Assembly (NCBI RefSeq): GCF_004339565.1
Contig: NZ_SMFZ01000001.1
Location: forward strand, 1,364,001 to 1,428,000
Length of the DNA stretch: 64,000 nucleotides
Direction: 5' to 3'
Source of the DNA: Pseudonocardia endophytica
GTDB lineage: Bacteria; Actinomycetota; Actinomycetes; Mycobacteriales; Pseudonocardiaceae
The notes below the pieces were generated by a model. It searched no databases. It had not been told where the DNA came from and saw only the letters and a program-made list of their open reading frames with translations. Shown here piece after piece: positions 36,349 through 45,285 of this stretch. The translations under genes were made by a program, and so were the position numbers. How positions within the stretch are numbered: the stretch's first letter is position 1; each line of letters starts with the position of its first letter.

Positions 36349-36398
36349 ATGCGCTATCGTACGGCCCACGCGACCCGCAGCGCACGGTCGGCACCCCG
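36348..36398. other. attR, right attachment site of the integrated element
   Basis: The element arm CATGCGCTATCGTACGGCCC plus five bases (36348-36372) meets host yifB at the two-base core (AC on the plus strand, 36373-36374). Against the left arm, 17 of 25 positions agree in inverted orientation, including the outer ten. The arm supplies the stop that ends the truncated YifB and includes the integrase start codon. Confidence 0.88.
36349..36361 (-). promoter_or_regulatory. -10 half of a split integrase promoter in attR
   Basis: On the minus strand TACGAT (36361-36356) ends seven bases before GTG 36348. In the circular form the left arm would place TTGACC (now at 17627-17622) 19 bases upstream of it, completing a promoter. 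In the integrated form the -35 position is host yifB sequence without a match. The two boxes are visible; promoter activity is inferred. Confidence 0.5.
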
Positions 36399-37793
36399 CG
36401 CGGTCAGCGTGCCCCGCTTCATCCGCGAGGTCAGCGGATGCACCACCCGCTGCGGGAGCTGGAACCGCGACCGCAGCACCGGGCCCGGCACGTCGCCGTT
36501 GCACCGCCATCCGTGCTCGGACCACCGTTCGGCGGCCGCGGCCCGTGCGGCCAGCACGCGCGTGCGCACCACGTCGGTGCCCTCCGGAGGGGTCTCGGTC
36601 GCCCATGTCGAGATCGGCACCATGGGCACCCGCAGGTCGACCCGGTCCATCAACGGGCCGGACAGCCGCTCCCGGTACCTGCGACGCACCTGCCCTCGGC
36701 ACTCGCAGTCCCGGTCGTCGGGCGGTGCGCACGGGCACGGGTTCGCGGCCAGCACCAGCTGGAACCGCGCCGGGTACCGGAACGTCCCGTCCGACCTGGC
36801 CACCCGGACCTCGCCCTCCTCCAGCGGCGTGCGCAGCGCGTCGAGCAGGTGCGGCGGCCACTGTGGACATTCGTCGAGGAACAGGACGCCCCGGTGCGCC
36901 AGCGACACCGCCCCGGGCCGGGCGACACCGGACCCGCCACCGAGCAGGGCCGCCTCCGACGCCGAGTGGTGCGGCGCGACGAACGGGGCGACCGTCGTCA
37001 GCGGATGCTGCTGTGTCGCGAGCCGCCCCGCCGCCGACCGGATGGAGGCCAGCTGCAGCGCCTCGGAGCGGTCCAGCTCGGGCAGCAGGCCGACGATCCG
37101 CTGGGCCAGCATCGTCTTGCCGGTGCCCGGCGGGCCGACCATCAGCAGGTGGTGGCCACCGGCGGCGGCGATCTCGACGGCGCGCCTGGCGTCGTCCTGG
37201 CCGACGACGTCGGACAGCTCGGGGAACGCCGGACGCGGGGCGGACGCCGCACCGTCGTCGGGCCGCTCCAGCGGCCGGTCACCGGCCAGCCAGGACAGCA
37301 CGTCGTTCAGCGACCCGGCTCCGAACACGTCCATCCCGTCCACCAGACCGGCCTCAGGCAGCGAGCCGAGCGGGACCACCACCCGTCGCAGACCGGCCGC
37401 CCGTGCCGCCAGCAGGCAGGGCAGCACGCCCCGCACCGGCCGCAGGCGACCGTCCAGGGCCAGCTCGCCGAGCAGGACCGTCCCGTCCAGCCGGTCGGCC
37501 GGGACGGTCCCGGTGGCCGCGAGGACGCCGCACGCCAGCGCAACGTCGAACCCGCTCCCCGCCTTGCGGAGGGTCGCGGGCGAGAGCGCCAGGATGATCC
37601 GCTCGTTCGGCCACGTCCGGCCCGCCTGCACGACGGCCGACCGCACCCGGTCCTTCGACTCCTGCAGCGCCGCGTCCGGCAGCCCGACGAGATGCACGCC
37701 GGGCAGTCCGCCGCCGACCGCCGCCTCGATCTCGACCGGCACCCCGTCCACGCCGTGCAGCGCCACCGACCAGACCCGCGCCATCCCGGTCAT
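36354..37793 (-). pseudogene. yifB: yifB (comM) truncated by the element
   Basis: 479 of about 506 residues remain. The protein has the N-terminal ChlI/Lon-like domain (VEIEAAVGGGLPGVHLVGLP), an AAA+ core with Walker A GPPGTGKTMLAQ and Walker B RGVLFLDECPQW, and most of the C-terminal Mg-chelatase domain. At host codon ALRVAW the frame enters the element, adds AVR and stops, losing the last 28 residues. YifB/ComM is a helicase that helps branch migration in transformation. Whether the shortened protein works is unknown. The ATG shares bases with the yraN stop (TGATG). Confidence 0.92.
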
Positions 37794-38155
37794 CAGAACG
37801 CCGCCGGGTAGTACGTCACGGTCGTCGGTCCGCCGGGCGGAATCAGGACGGCGACCACGTCGTACCGCACCTCGCACCACGCGACGTGGTGGGCCGCCAT
37901 CCAGAGCTTGCCCAGCCGCCGGATCCGGCGGATCTTGCTCGCGGTGACGCCCTCGGCCGGCTCCCCGAACCGCGTGCCGGATCGCGTCTTGACCTCGCAC
38001 ACGACGAGCCGCGCTTCGGCGTCGGTCGCGACGATGTCCAGCTCGCCCTCCTTGCACCGCCAGTTGCGGGAGAGCACGACCATCCCGTGCCGCCCGGTCA
38101 GGAAGTCGGCCGCGGTGTCCTCACCGCGCCGACCGAGCTCGTCCTTCGCTGCCAT
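37793..38155 (-). CDS. yraN: YraN/UPF0102 endonuclease-like protein
   Basis: This 120-residue, normal-length protein with the restriction-endonuclease-like fold. The motifs are GRRGEDTAADFL, the acidic EGELDIVATD and VVCEVKTRSG (D...ExK). The biological role is not established. It sits directly upstream of yifB with overlapping stop and start, the conserved yraN-yifB-dprA arrangement. Confidence 0.9.
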   Translation of the reverse strand: MAAKDELGRRGEDTAADFLTGRHGMVVLSRNWRCKEGELDIVATDAEARLVVCEVKTRSGTRFGEPAEGVTASKIRRIRRLGKLWMAAHHVAWCEVRYDVVAVLIPPGGPTTVTYYPAAF

Positions 38156-38282
38156 GCGTCCACGATCGGGGCGCGGGACGGTCGCGGACCGGCGAATGCG
38201 TCATCTGTGGACGCACCATGCGGGTTGGGGACGGCCGGGGCGGTTCGGTGCGTTCGCCGGCGGAAACCGTCGGTGGGGTGTG

Positions 38283-38615
38283 CTAGGCGGTCGGCCCGCC
38301 GAACGTGTCGTTCTCCGGCAGCCGCAGGTCCGGCGTGTCCAGCTCCTCGATGTTGACGTCCTTGAACGTCACGACCCGCACGTTCTTCACGAACCTGGCG
38401 GGCCGGTACATGTCCCACACCCACGCGTCGGACATCCGGACCTCGAAGTACACCTCGCCGTCGGCGTTGCGCGGCGCGACGTCGACGGAGTTCGCCAGGT
38501 AGAAGCGCCGTTCGGTCTCCACGACGTAGGAGAACTGGGCGACGATGTCCCGGTACTCCTTGTAGAGCGTCAGCTCCATCTCGGTCTCGTACTTCTCGAG
38601 ATCCTCCGCGCTCAC
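38283..38615 (-). CDS. DUF2469 domain protein
   Basis: This 110-residue actinobacterial protein is highly conserved, starting [20 protein letters not shown] and containing [16 protein letters not shown]. It matches the mycobacterial Rv2901c type and has no known function. GTG 38615 overlaps the rnhB stop (GTGA). The 127 bases between it and yraN hold nothing recognised. Confidence 0.9.
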   Translation of the reverse strand: MSAEDLEKYETEMELTLYKEYRDIVAQFSYVVETERRFYLANSVDVAPRNADGEVYFEVRMSDAWVWDMYRPARFVKNVRVVTFKDVNIEELDTPDLRLPENDTFGGPTA

Positions 38616-39484
38616 CGCGACGGTCCTCCCATGACGACATCCATCAGATCGGGCTCCGCCCACAGCTCGTCGTCCTCGTCCCCGGACGGCGTCGCCCCCG
38701 CGCCGGACCCCTCGTCCGGCGAGCTCCCATTGTGGACCAGACCGGACAGGGGCCCGCGTCCGGCCACCGCCGCGACGTTCGCGAACGAGAACCGGTGCTC
38801 CGGGCACGGGCCGAGGGCGTTGAGCGCCGCGTCGTGCTCCGGCGTGCAGTAGCCCTTGTGCACCGCGAACCCGTAGCCCGGCCGGACGTCGTCGAGCTCC
38901 ACCATCAGGCGGTCCCTGGTCACCTTGGCCAGCACGGACGCGGCCGCCACGCACGCGGCCACCCGGTCGCCCTTCGGGACGGCGAGCGTCGGGCGTCCGA
39001 ACCCGCGCACCGGGAACCCGTCGGTCAGCACGTAGCCGGGGTCCACCGAGAGCCCGGCCACCGCCCGTCGCATGCCCTCGATGTTCGCGATGTGCACGCC
39101 GCGCCGGTCGACCTCCTCCGGCGGGATCACGACGACGCAGAGGTCCAGTGCCCGACGGCGGATCTTCGTGAAGTACTCCTCACGGGACGCCGGGGAGAGC
39201 AGCTTCGAGTCGGTGAGGCCGTCGAGCGCCTTGGTGTCCGTCGGTCGGAGCACGCACGAGGCGACGACGAGCGGGCCCGCGCTGGCCCCGCGTCCGGCCT
39301 CGTCGACGCCCGCGACCGGGCCGAGACCGTGCCGTTGCAGCACCGACTGCAACGTCCAGTTCCCGGCGCTGCGCACGACGGCACGCGGCGGCCGCAACGA
39401 CGGGCCGAGCACGTCGGCCGGACGGCGCGGCCTGCGGGCGGGTACACGTCGGCCACGCGAACCACGGGGTGGGGGAACCGGCAC
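38612..39484 (-). CDS. rnhB: Ribonuclease HII
   Basis: A 290-residue enzyme that cuts RNA in RNA/DNA hybrids and removes misincorporated ribonucleotides. Catalytic acidic residues lie in [19 protein letters not shown] (DE), LTDSKLLS and [15 protein letters not shown]. The Lys/Arg-rich [20 protein letters not shown] is also typical. It has a basic N-terminal extension of about 55 residues and an acidic C-terminal tail of 50. GTG 39484 has GGAGA just upstream and lies 16 bases after lepB. Confidence 0.92.
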   Translation of the reverse strand: MPVPPPRGSRGRRVPARRPRRPADVLGPSLRPPRAVVRSAGNWTLQSVLQRHGLGPVAGVDEAGRGASAGPLVVASCVLRPTDTKALDGLTDSKLLSPASREEYFTKIRRRALDLCVVVIPPEEVDRRGVHIANIEGMRRAVAGLSVDPGYVLTDGFPVRGFGRPTLAVPKGDRVAACVAAASVLAKVTRDRLMVELDDVRPGYGFAVHKGYCTPEHDAALNALGPCPEHRFSFANVAAVAGRGPLSGLVHNGSSPDEGSGAGATPSGDEDDELWAEPDLMDVVMGGPSR

Positions 39485-39500
39485 CGCTCTCCCGGTCTGG

Positions 39501-42215
39501 TTACGTACGCCACCGCTTCCGGCGACGCGCGACGGGCAGGAACCGCTGCTCCTCGGCACGACGCACGAGCAGGCGCCGTCGGCCGAGCGCGAACGGGAAC
39601 GCCCCCATCATGCCAAGTGCGAGTGCGCCGCCCTGCGGGAGGCCGTGGTCCGCTGCGGCCTGGGCGTTCGTCTGCGGGTTCACCGCGTCGACCCAGCCGA
39701 AGCGGTCGAACGGGAGGACGATCAGCCGGACCTTGCCGATCACGTTCTCCTCGGGCACCGGGCCGTGCCCGGCCGCCCGCGAGTCCGCGGAGTTGTTCCG
39801 GCTGTCGCCCATCATCCACATCTCGCCCTGCGGGACGGTGACCGGCCCGAACGGGATCTGCCGGGCCGGACCGGCCTCCGGCAGGTAGTAGATGTAGGGC
39901 TCCTCCAGCGGCTGGCCGTCGACCATGACCTGGTTCAGCGCGTCGCAGCAGGCGACGGTCTGCCCGCCGGTCGCGATCACCCGCTTGACGAAGTCCTTCT
40001 CGTCCGGCGGCGCGAACCCGATCAGCGACCCGGCCATCTGCAGCCCACGCAGGACCGGGTTCGTCGTCTGGTCCAGCTCGTACTCCGAGCTCGACCAGCT
40101 GTCCGGCCCGCGGAACACGACGACGTCGCCGGGCTTGATGTCGGTGAAGTTGTAGGTGACCTTGTCGACGAGCACGCGGTCGTTGTCGCAGCCGGTGCAG
40201 CCGTTCAGGGTCGTCTCCATCGATCCGGACGGGATCACGAACACCTTCGCGACGAACGTCTGGATCAGGAACGTCAGCAGCAGCGCGACGCCGACCAGGA
40301 GCGGCAGCTCCTTCCAGAACGACGTCTGCTTCTTGCCGTCTCCGCCGTCGCGGGAGCGGCGGCGCGAGGTCAGGGCCGCGATCCGGCCGCCGACACCCAC
40401 CGGCCCGCGGGGTTCCGCGACGCGCGCGTCCTCGTCCCGGGAGTCACGGGCGTCGATCCCGTCGTCGACGTCGTCCCGGTCGTCGACGTCGTCGTCCGCC
40501 GGGGCACGCGTCCGGGACCTCGGCGCGTCGCCCGCCACGGGACGACGGCGCGGGGTGCGGCGCTGCCGCTCGGTGGGCAGCGCCGTGGTGTCGACGTCGT
40601 CCTCGTCGGGCAGGTCGTCGTCCACGGGCTCCGGCTCGCGTCCCGGCCTCCGCGGCGGGGGGCGACGGGTGCGGCCCGGGTCCATGCCGTCCGTCTCGGG
40701 CGGGAGCGGGGTGCGTGCCGTCGCGGGAGCACCCGGTCCGCCACCCGCCGCTCCGGCACCGACGGCGCCCGCAGCACCGATGGCGCCCGGTGGGACCTCG
40801 GCGGCGGGGCGGCGGCGCACCGGCGGCGCGACACCGGTCGCCTCGGCGGACCGGTCGACCGGCCGGGCTGCGTCCGGTGCGACGTCGTCGGATACGGCGC
40901 GACGGCGGCCGGTCCCGTCCGGGCCGGGCGGCTGCCCGCTGCGACCGGGAGGCCACTGCCTGCGGTCCCCGGCGTCGACCGGGGGCCGTCCGTCGCGCCC
41001 CGCCGATCCGCGCGGAGGGTGCCTGTTCTCGACACCGGGCACCGGAGCGTCCGATGCGGGGCCACCACCGGGCGGGCCGGCCGGACCTCGTCCGGCCGGA
41101 GCCGGTCCCACTGGCGCGTGGCCGTTCTGCTCGTCGACCGGGAACCGCGGGCGTTGCATCGGACCCTCGCGGGGCGGGCCCTCGCGCCGCGGCGGACGCG
41201 CGTGACCGCTGCGTTCGTCGGCGTCCGGTCCGGGCGCGTACCCGTTGACGGGCGGCCGTGGCTCGTTCGGTGCACGACGGGCGGGACCGCGGTCGTCACC
41301 GACGGCGTCGGGCTCGTCGCGGCGGCGACGACGTCCGGTCGGCGGGTCGACGGGTGCCTGCTCCTCGGAACGGACGTGCCGGCGTGGGCCGTCCGGCCGG
41401 TCCCACAGGCGGTCCGCGTCGGCCTCGCTGTACGGGCGGGCGTCGCGCACCCGGTCGGCGGGCGACGCTGCGCCGTCACGGGGGCCGCGACTGCCGTCTC
41501 GCGGGCCGCCGCTGCCGTTGTAGGGACCGCCGTCGTGGGGACCGCCGTCGTAAGGACCGCCGCTGTGGGGACCGCCGCTGTGGGGACCGCCGTTGTGGGG
41601 ACCGCCGTTGTGGGGACCGCCGTCGTAGGGACCACCGTTGCGGGGCTCGCCGCTGCGGTGGGCACCGTTCGCCGGCGCCCCGTCGGCGCGGGTGACGTCC
41701 GTGCCGGCGCCGTTCGCGCGGGCACCGTTCACCGGAGCGCCGTTCGACGGCCGCCCGTTCGGTGGAGCACCGTTGGCGCGCGGCCCGTTCGCGCCGACCC
41801 CGTGAGCGCCGGCCCCGTGAGCGCCGCTGCCGTGAGCGCCGACCCCGTGAGCTCCGGTGCCGTTGCGGCGGCGTCCGTTCCCGTCGTCAGCGGACGGCCG
41901 GTCGTCGTCCCTCAGCGCCCTGCGGCCGCGCGGAGGCCATGACGGCTCACCACGGTCGTCAGGGAGCTCCTCCTCGTCGACGCGGGCCCGTCGCCGGCCA
42001 CCGGCGGCCGCCGCGCGGCCCTGAGGCCGGTCGTCGGTCCGGGCGGCCCGCCGCACTGGCGCACCGCGCCGGGCGGGGGCGTCGAGGACGCGGTCCCGGT
42101 CCTCGGGAGCGTCGTTCTCCAGCTCGTCCGGAATGCCGGGATCACCGCCCTCGGCGCTGCCTCGATACCGCCGGGGACGCGCCCGGCGGTCGTCGGGGAG
42201 CTCGGGGAACGCCAC
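39501..42215 (-). CDS. lepB: Signal peptidase I with a 600-residue disordered N-terminal extension
   Basis: The C-terminal 280 residues are ordinary SPase I: a span [20 protein letters not shown], catalytic Ser665 in [19 protein letters not shown], catalytic Lys744 in [10 protein letters not shown], and [11 protein letters not shown]. It cleaves Sec and Tat signal peptides at the membrane. The preceding 620 residues, about three times the enzyme domain's needs, are Gly/Pro/Arg/Asp-rich and disordered. They contain eight exact five-residue units of the type GGP[HY][NSD] (15-base repeats at 41521-41640) and A-x-G-A-H/N runs. The frame stays open from GTG 42215 and the family-like part is continuous with it, so I take the extension as genuine but its true start is uncertain. 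Confidence 0.88.
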   Translation of the reverse strand: MAFPELPDDRRARPRRYRGSAEGGDPGIPDELENDAPEDRDRVLDAPARRGAPVRRAARTDDRPQGRAAAAGGRRRARVDEEELPDDRGEPSWPPRGRRALRDDDRPSADDGNGRRRNGTGAHGVGAHGSGAHGAGAHGVGANGPRANGAPPNGRPSNGAPVNGARANGAGTDVTRADGAPANGAHRSGEPRNGGPYDGGPHNGGPHNGGPHSGGPHSGGPYDGGPHDGGPYNGSGGPRDGSRGPRDGAASPADRVRDARPYSEADADRLWDRPDGPRRHVRSEEQAPVDPPTGRRRRRDEPDAVGDDRGPARRAPNEPRPPVNGYAPGPDADERSGHARPPRREGPPREGPMQRPRFPVDEQNGHAPVGPAPAGRGPAGPPGGGPASDAPVPGVENRHPPRGSAGRDGRPPVDAGDRRQWPPGRSGQPPGPDGTGRRRAVSDDVAPDAARPVDRSAEATGVAPPVRRRPAAEVPPGAIGAAGAVGAGAAGGGPGAPATARTPLPPETDGMDPGRTRRPPPRRPGREPEPVDDDLPDEDDVDTTALPTERQRRTPRRRPVAGDAPRSRTRAPADDDVDDRDDVDDGIDARDSRDEDARVAEPRGPVGVGGRIAALTSRRRSRDGGDGKKQTSFWKELPLLVGVALLLTFLIQTFVAKVFVIPSGSMETTLNGCTGCDNDRVLVDKVTYNFTDIKPGDVVVFRGPDSWSSSEYELDQTTNPVLRGLQMAGSLIGFAPPDEKDFVKRVIATGGQTVACCDALNQVMVDGQPLEEPYIYYLPEAGPARQIPFGPVTVPQGEMWMMGDSRNNSADSRAAGHGPVPEENVIGKVRLIVLPFDRFGWVDAVNPQTNAQAAADHGLPQGGALALGMMGAFPFALGRRRLLVRRAEEQRFLPVARRRKRWRT
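41521..41640. repeat. 15-bp coding tandem repeat in lepB
   Basis: Eight exact-length units of the form TGGGGACCGCCGTTG fill 120 bases. On the minus strand they encode GGP[HY][NSD] five-residue units in the disordered part of signal peptidase. Because the length is a multiple of three, copy-number changes would keep the frame. Confidence 0.9.
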
Positions 42216-42257
42216 GGTACGAGGCTACGTCACCGTGGAATCACGAAGGGGTGACGG

Positions 42258-42617
42258 TCACGACGCGGTCGGGGTCTCTCGACGCTCCTTGATCTTCGCG
42301 GCCTTGCCGCGCAGGTCACGGAGGTAGTAGAGCTTCGCCCGCCGGACCGAGCCGCGCGTGGCGACCTCGATCTTGTCGATGTTCGGGGAGTGCACCGGGA
42401 ACGTGCGCTCGACGCCGACACCGAACGAGATCTTGCGCACCGTGAAGGTCTCGCGTGCCCCGCCGCCCTGACGCTTGATCACGACACCCTGGAACACCTG
42501 GACACGCGAGCGGCTGCCCTCGATGACCTTGACGTGCACCTTGAGCGTGTCACCCGGCCGGAAAGCGGGGATGTCGGACCGCAGGGTCTGCGCGTCCAGT
42601 TCGTCCAGGGTGTTCAT
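42258..42617 (-). CDS. rplS: 50S ribosomal protein L19
   Basis: L19, 119 residues: [53 protein letters not shown] and [17 protein letters not shown] are diagnostic. ATG 42617 gives [10 protein letters not shown]. The 190 bases between trmD and rplS may act as a leader; no defined structure was recognised. Confidence 0.97.
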   Translation of the reverse strand: MNTLDELDAQTLRSDIPAFRPGDTLKVHVKVIEGSRSRVQVFQGVVIKRQGGGARETFTVRKISFGVGVERTFPVHSPNIDKIEVATRGSVRRAKLYYLRDLRGKAAKIKERRETPTAS

Positions 42618-42807
42618 CGCGTAGGTCCGTCCTCGTCTGTCGTGCTGGGCTCTCGTGCTGCCGGCTCGTGGGGTCCGGCTCTGCCGCGGCCGCAGGGGCA
42701 CGCCGCACCCGCACGGAAGGAGTCCCCCGCACGCGGTGAGCGCCACACCGGGCGCTGGCAACCCGTCCATAGTGCCAGATGCAAGGAGACACCTCGGCAC
42801 GCAGGGG

Positions 42808-43554
42808 TCAGCCGTGCTCGCGCAGTGACGCGAGCAACGCCCGGTCGGCCTCGTCCAACGCCCCGTCGGGCAGCGCGTGCACGAGGTCCGGCCGCCGCTG
42901 GAGCGTACGTTCCAGCGCGCGGTCCCGGCGCCAGCGGTCGATCGCCGCGTGGTTGCCGCTGCGCAGCACGTCCGGCACGGCGAGATCGCGCCACACCTCG
43001 GGGCGAGTGTAGGCGGGCCCCTCGAGCAGCCCGTCGGAGAACGAGTCCTCTGCCGCGGAACGCGGGTTGCCGAGCACCCCGGGCAGCAGCCGGACCACGG
43101 CCTCCACCATGGCCAGCACCGCGACCTCGCCGCCGACGAGCACGTAGTCGCCGATGCTGACCTCCTCCACCGGCACCCGTCGCGCGGCGTCGTCGAGCAC
43201 CCGCTGATCGATGCCCTCGTAGCGCCCGCACGCGAACACGAGCCGCCGGTCGGCCGACCACTCGCGGGCCGTCGCCTGGGTGAACGGCCGCCCGGCCGGC
43301 GTCGGGACGACGAGCCGCGCCGGATCGCCGGCCAGCACCTCGTCCAGCGCGTCGCCCCAGACCTGGGGGCGCATCACCATGCCCGGCCCGCCGCCGTACG
43401 GCGAGTCGTCGACGGCCTGGTGCACGTCGTGCGTCCAGCGCCGCAGGTCGTGCACCTCCAGCTCGAGCAGGCCGCGGCTGATCGCGCGCCCCAGCAGTGC
43501 CTCGCGCAACGGTGCGAGGTAGGACGGGAAGATGCTCACGACGTCGATCCGCAC
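42808..43554 (-). CDS. trmD: tRNA (guanine-N1-)-methyltransferase TrmD
   Basis: A 248-residue knotted methyltransferase that makes m1G37 in tRNAs. It starts [20 protein letters not shown] and has the SAM-knot blocks [42 protein letters not shown] and [24 protein letters not shown] 43554 is the conserved start. It is separated from its usual partner rimM by a three-gene insertion. Confidence 0.96.
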   Translation of the reverse strand: MRIDVVSIFPSYLAPLREALLGRAISRGLLELEVHDLRRWTHDVHQAVDDSPYGGGPGMVMRPQVWGDALDEVLAGDPARLVVPTPAGRPFTQATAREWSADRRLVFACGRYEGIDQRVLDDAARRVPVEEVSIGDYVLVGGEVAVLAMVEAVVRLLPGVLGNPRSAAEDSFSDGLLEGPAYTRPEVWRDLAVPDVLRSGNHAAIDRWRRDRALERTLQRRPDLVHALPDGALDEADRALLASLREHG

Positions 43555-43587
43555 GGGCCGGATCGTCGCAGAGGAGGACGGACGAAC

Positions 43588-44352
43588 ATGCCGCCGGAGT
43601 GGTTCTCGGCATTCTGGTCGAGCGAACGGCAGTGGGAGCTGCTGCTGCCGGTCGTCGTCGCGCTGATCCTGACCACGCTGATCGGGCTGGAGCGCGAGGC
43701 CGGGGCGAAGAGCGCCGGCCTGCGCACGCACGTGCTCGTCGGCGTCGGCTCGGCCGTGTTCATGGTGGTCTCGAAGTACGGGTTCGCCGACCTGCTCGCC
43801 CAGGAGCACATCGCGCTCGACCCGTCCCGTGTCGCGGCGCAGATCGTGTCCGGCATCGGCTTCATCGGTGCCGGCCTGATCTTCGTGCGCCAGGACGCCG
43901 TCCGGGGACTGACGACCGCCGCGACGATCTGGCTTGCCGCCGCCGTCGGCTCGGCCGCGGGCGCGGGACTGCCTGCGCTCGCGGTGGCCGCCACCGCGGC
44001 CCACTTCCTCGTGACCCGCGGCCTGCAGCCGCTCGCACGGGCCACGCGCCGCCGTCGTCGTGATCCCCCGACGTTGCGCCTGCGCTACACCGACGGCCAG
44101 GGCGTGTTGCGCGGCGTCCTCGAACGCTGCACGGCCTCGGGCTACGCCGTGGCGCGGGTGGCCGTGCACCGCGAGACGGTCACCGACGACGGCGTCCGGC
44201 TCGCCGCCGTCACGCTCCGGCTGGAGGGTCGCGGCGACCTCGCCGGCCTGGCCACACAGCTCGCCGAGCTCGAGGGCGTCCGGTCGGCCGAGACCGGCGC
44301 ACCCCACCCCGTCGACGCCGACGACGAGGAGGAGTACGAGGACGCGCGCTGA
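43588..44352 (+). CDS. MgtC/SapB-family membrane protein
   Basis: In the 254 residues four to five spans lead to the family signature [31 protein letters not shown] and [22 protein letters not shown] cytosolic C-terminal domain follows (from about 150). MgtC proteins act in Mg2+ homeostasis and membrane energy control. GAGGAGG precedes ATG 43588. It runs against the rimM-trmD cluster and its stop is adjacent to the stop of the next, convergent gene. Confidence 0.87.
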   Translation: MPPEWFSAFWSSERQWELLLPVVVALILTTLIGLEREAGAKSAGLRTHVLVGVGSAVFMVVSKYGFADLLAQEHIALDPSRVAAQIVSGIGFIGAGLIFVRQDAVRGLTTAATIWLAAAVGSAAGAGLPALAVAATAAHFLVTRGLQPLARATRRRRRDPPTLRLRYTDGQGVLRGVLERCTASGYAVARVAVHRETVTDDGVRLAAVTLRLEGRGDLAGLATQLAELEGVRSAETGAPHPVDADDEEEYEDAR

Positions 44353-44898
44353 TCACCCGCTCGCGCGGCCCCGGCCCTGCTCGGCGACCGCCGCCCGCAT
44401 CCCCTCCAGCGTGACCCCGCGCGCGGCCAGGATCGTGTGCGCCGTCGAACCCGGCCAGAGCAGGCCGAGCAGCAGGTGTTCGGTGCCGATGTGCCGGTCA
44501 CCGAGGCGGATCGCCTCCCGCAGCCCGAGCTCGAGCGCCTTCTTCGCCTCCCTCTCGAACGGGATGTGCCCGCCGCGCCACTGCCCCCGCGCCGCCCGGG
44601 TGCGGTCGAGCGCGCCCGGACCGAACGTCTCCTCGGCCTGGCGGCGCACCTCGTCGAGGTCGATCCCGAGCGTGGCCAGCGCCTCGGCGTGGTCCGGCCC
44701 GGCCCCGGCGAGCCCGTCCTCCACGACCTGCCGGTCCACGCCCGCCTCCGCCAGCAGGTCCGCGCCCGGTGTCCCCGGCGTGCACACGATCCCGACCAGC
44801 AGGTTTCCCGCCCGGATCCGGTCCTGCCTGCGCTCCCGCGCGTCCTCCTGGGCCAGCACGACGACCCGGCGGGCCGGGTCGGTGAACCTCTCGAACAT
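44353..44898 (-). CDS. Stand-alone Clp N-terminal (double Clp repeat) protein
   Basis: A 181-residue protein made of two Clp-N repeats: FERFTDPARRVVVLAQEDAR near the start and the second around IRLGDRHIGTEHLLLGLLWP. No ATPase domain follows, so it cannot be an unfoldase by itself. Such proteins may act as adaptors or decoys for ClpC/ClpP. It is preceded by a small HTH gene in the same direction and may share that gene's operator control. Confidence 0.85.
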   Translation of the reverse strand: MFERFTDPARRVVVLAQEDARERRQDRIRAGNLLVGIVCTPGTPGADLLAEAGVDRQVVEDGLAGAGPDHAEALATLGIDLDEVRRQAEETFGPGALDRTRAARGQWRGGHIPFEREAKKALELGLREAIRLGDRHIGTEHLLLGLLWPGSTAHTILAARGVTLEGMRAAVAEQGRGRASG

Positions 44899-44910
44899 CG
44901 CGCTCCCTCC

Positions 44911-45126
44911 CTAGAACCCGAAACGGCGGTACTTCTTGTGCACCGCCTGCCGGCTGACGTGCAGGGCCTCGGCGATCTGCTGCCACGACCATCCCTGGTC
45001 GCGCGCGTTGCCGACCTGCAGCTCCTCCAGCGACTCGAGCACCGTCCGCAACGACGCCACGGCCGCCAGTCCGACGCCCGGGTCCTTGCTGGAGGCCGCC
45101 GCGGCCACCGCTGTCGCATCACTCAT
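44911..45126 (-). CDS. Small HTH DNA-binding protein upstream of Clp-N protein
   Basis: This 71-residue protein has a helix-turn-helix, WSWQQIAEALHVSRQAVHKK, at its C-terminus and an alanine-rich N-terminal helix. It likely acts as a dimer. ATG 45126 is chosen: the in-frame TTG at 45135 would lie inside the operator. Two GTCAAC-N4-GTTGAC palindromes sit just upstream, so it probably represses itself and the Clp-N gene, 12 bases downstream. Confidence 0.8.
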   Translation of the reverse strand: MSDATAVAAAASSKDPGVGLAAVASLRTVLESLEELQVGNARDQGWSWQQIAEALHVSRQAVHKKYRRFGF

Positions 45127-45130
45127 GGAT

Positions 45131-45174
45131 GTCAACTTACGTTGACACCAGGGCCGCTGTCAACGCAAGTTGAC
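45131..45174 (-). promoter_or_regulatory. Two palindromic operators GTCAAC-N4-GTTGAC
   Basis: GTCAACTTACGTTGAC (45131-45146) and GTCAACGCAAGTTGAC (45159-45174) are perfect inverted repeats with centres 28 bases apart. They lie four bases before the ATG of the small HTH gene. Spacing near three helical turns would let two dimers bind on one face. Binding by the adjacent HTH protein is inferred. Confidence 0.78.
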
Positions 45175-45182
45175 ATACGGAA

Positions 45183-45237
45183 CCGAACGAACGGCACCTT
45201 CGCGCAATGCCATTGCTCGACGGTGCCGTTCGTTCGG
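45183..45237. repeat. Dispersed hairpin repeat, copy 3
   Basis: This is the best-formed copy: outer arms CCGAACGAACGGCACC and GGTGCCGTTCGTTCGG pair over 16 bases without mismatch, and inside them GCAATG pairs with CATTGC. It lies between the operators of the HTH gene and the rimM stop, where it could end rimM transcripts. Confidence 0.88.
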
Positions 45238-45285
45238 AGAGAGAGGGGAGGCGGGAGGTGGGAGGTGGGGCGGGACCGCGACGGG

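Larger units (their letters stand above)
17615..36373. mobile_element. 18.76-kb integrated element inside yifB (comM), serine-integrase type
   Basis: Boundaries are set by the split yifB frame: the N-terminal part ends ALRVAW then reads element codons AVR and a stop, while the missing tail lies at 17520-17614. The ends rebuild a 52-base attP with CATGCGCTAT arms inverted about a GT core. Joining 36374 to 17614 restores one uninterrupted YifB frame of about 506 residues. Cargo: large serine integrase, prim-pol and SF3-type replication proteins, iterons, DUF2637 protein, zinc-finger proteins, a prohead protease, a resolvase, PadR pair, secreted proteins and a DprA/PRTase cassette. No FtsK/TraB, relaxase, capsid, portal or terminase gene is visible. 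Confidence 0.93.

Noticed and set aside
39072..41942. A 956-residue open frame on the plus strand opposite lepB and rnhB
   Set aside because: It runs antisense to clear RNase HII and signal peptidase motifs and has the low-complexity look of a shadow frame in GC-rich DNA.
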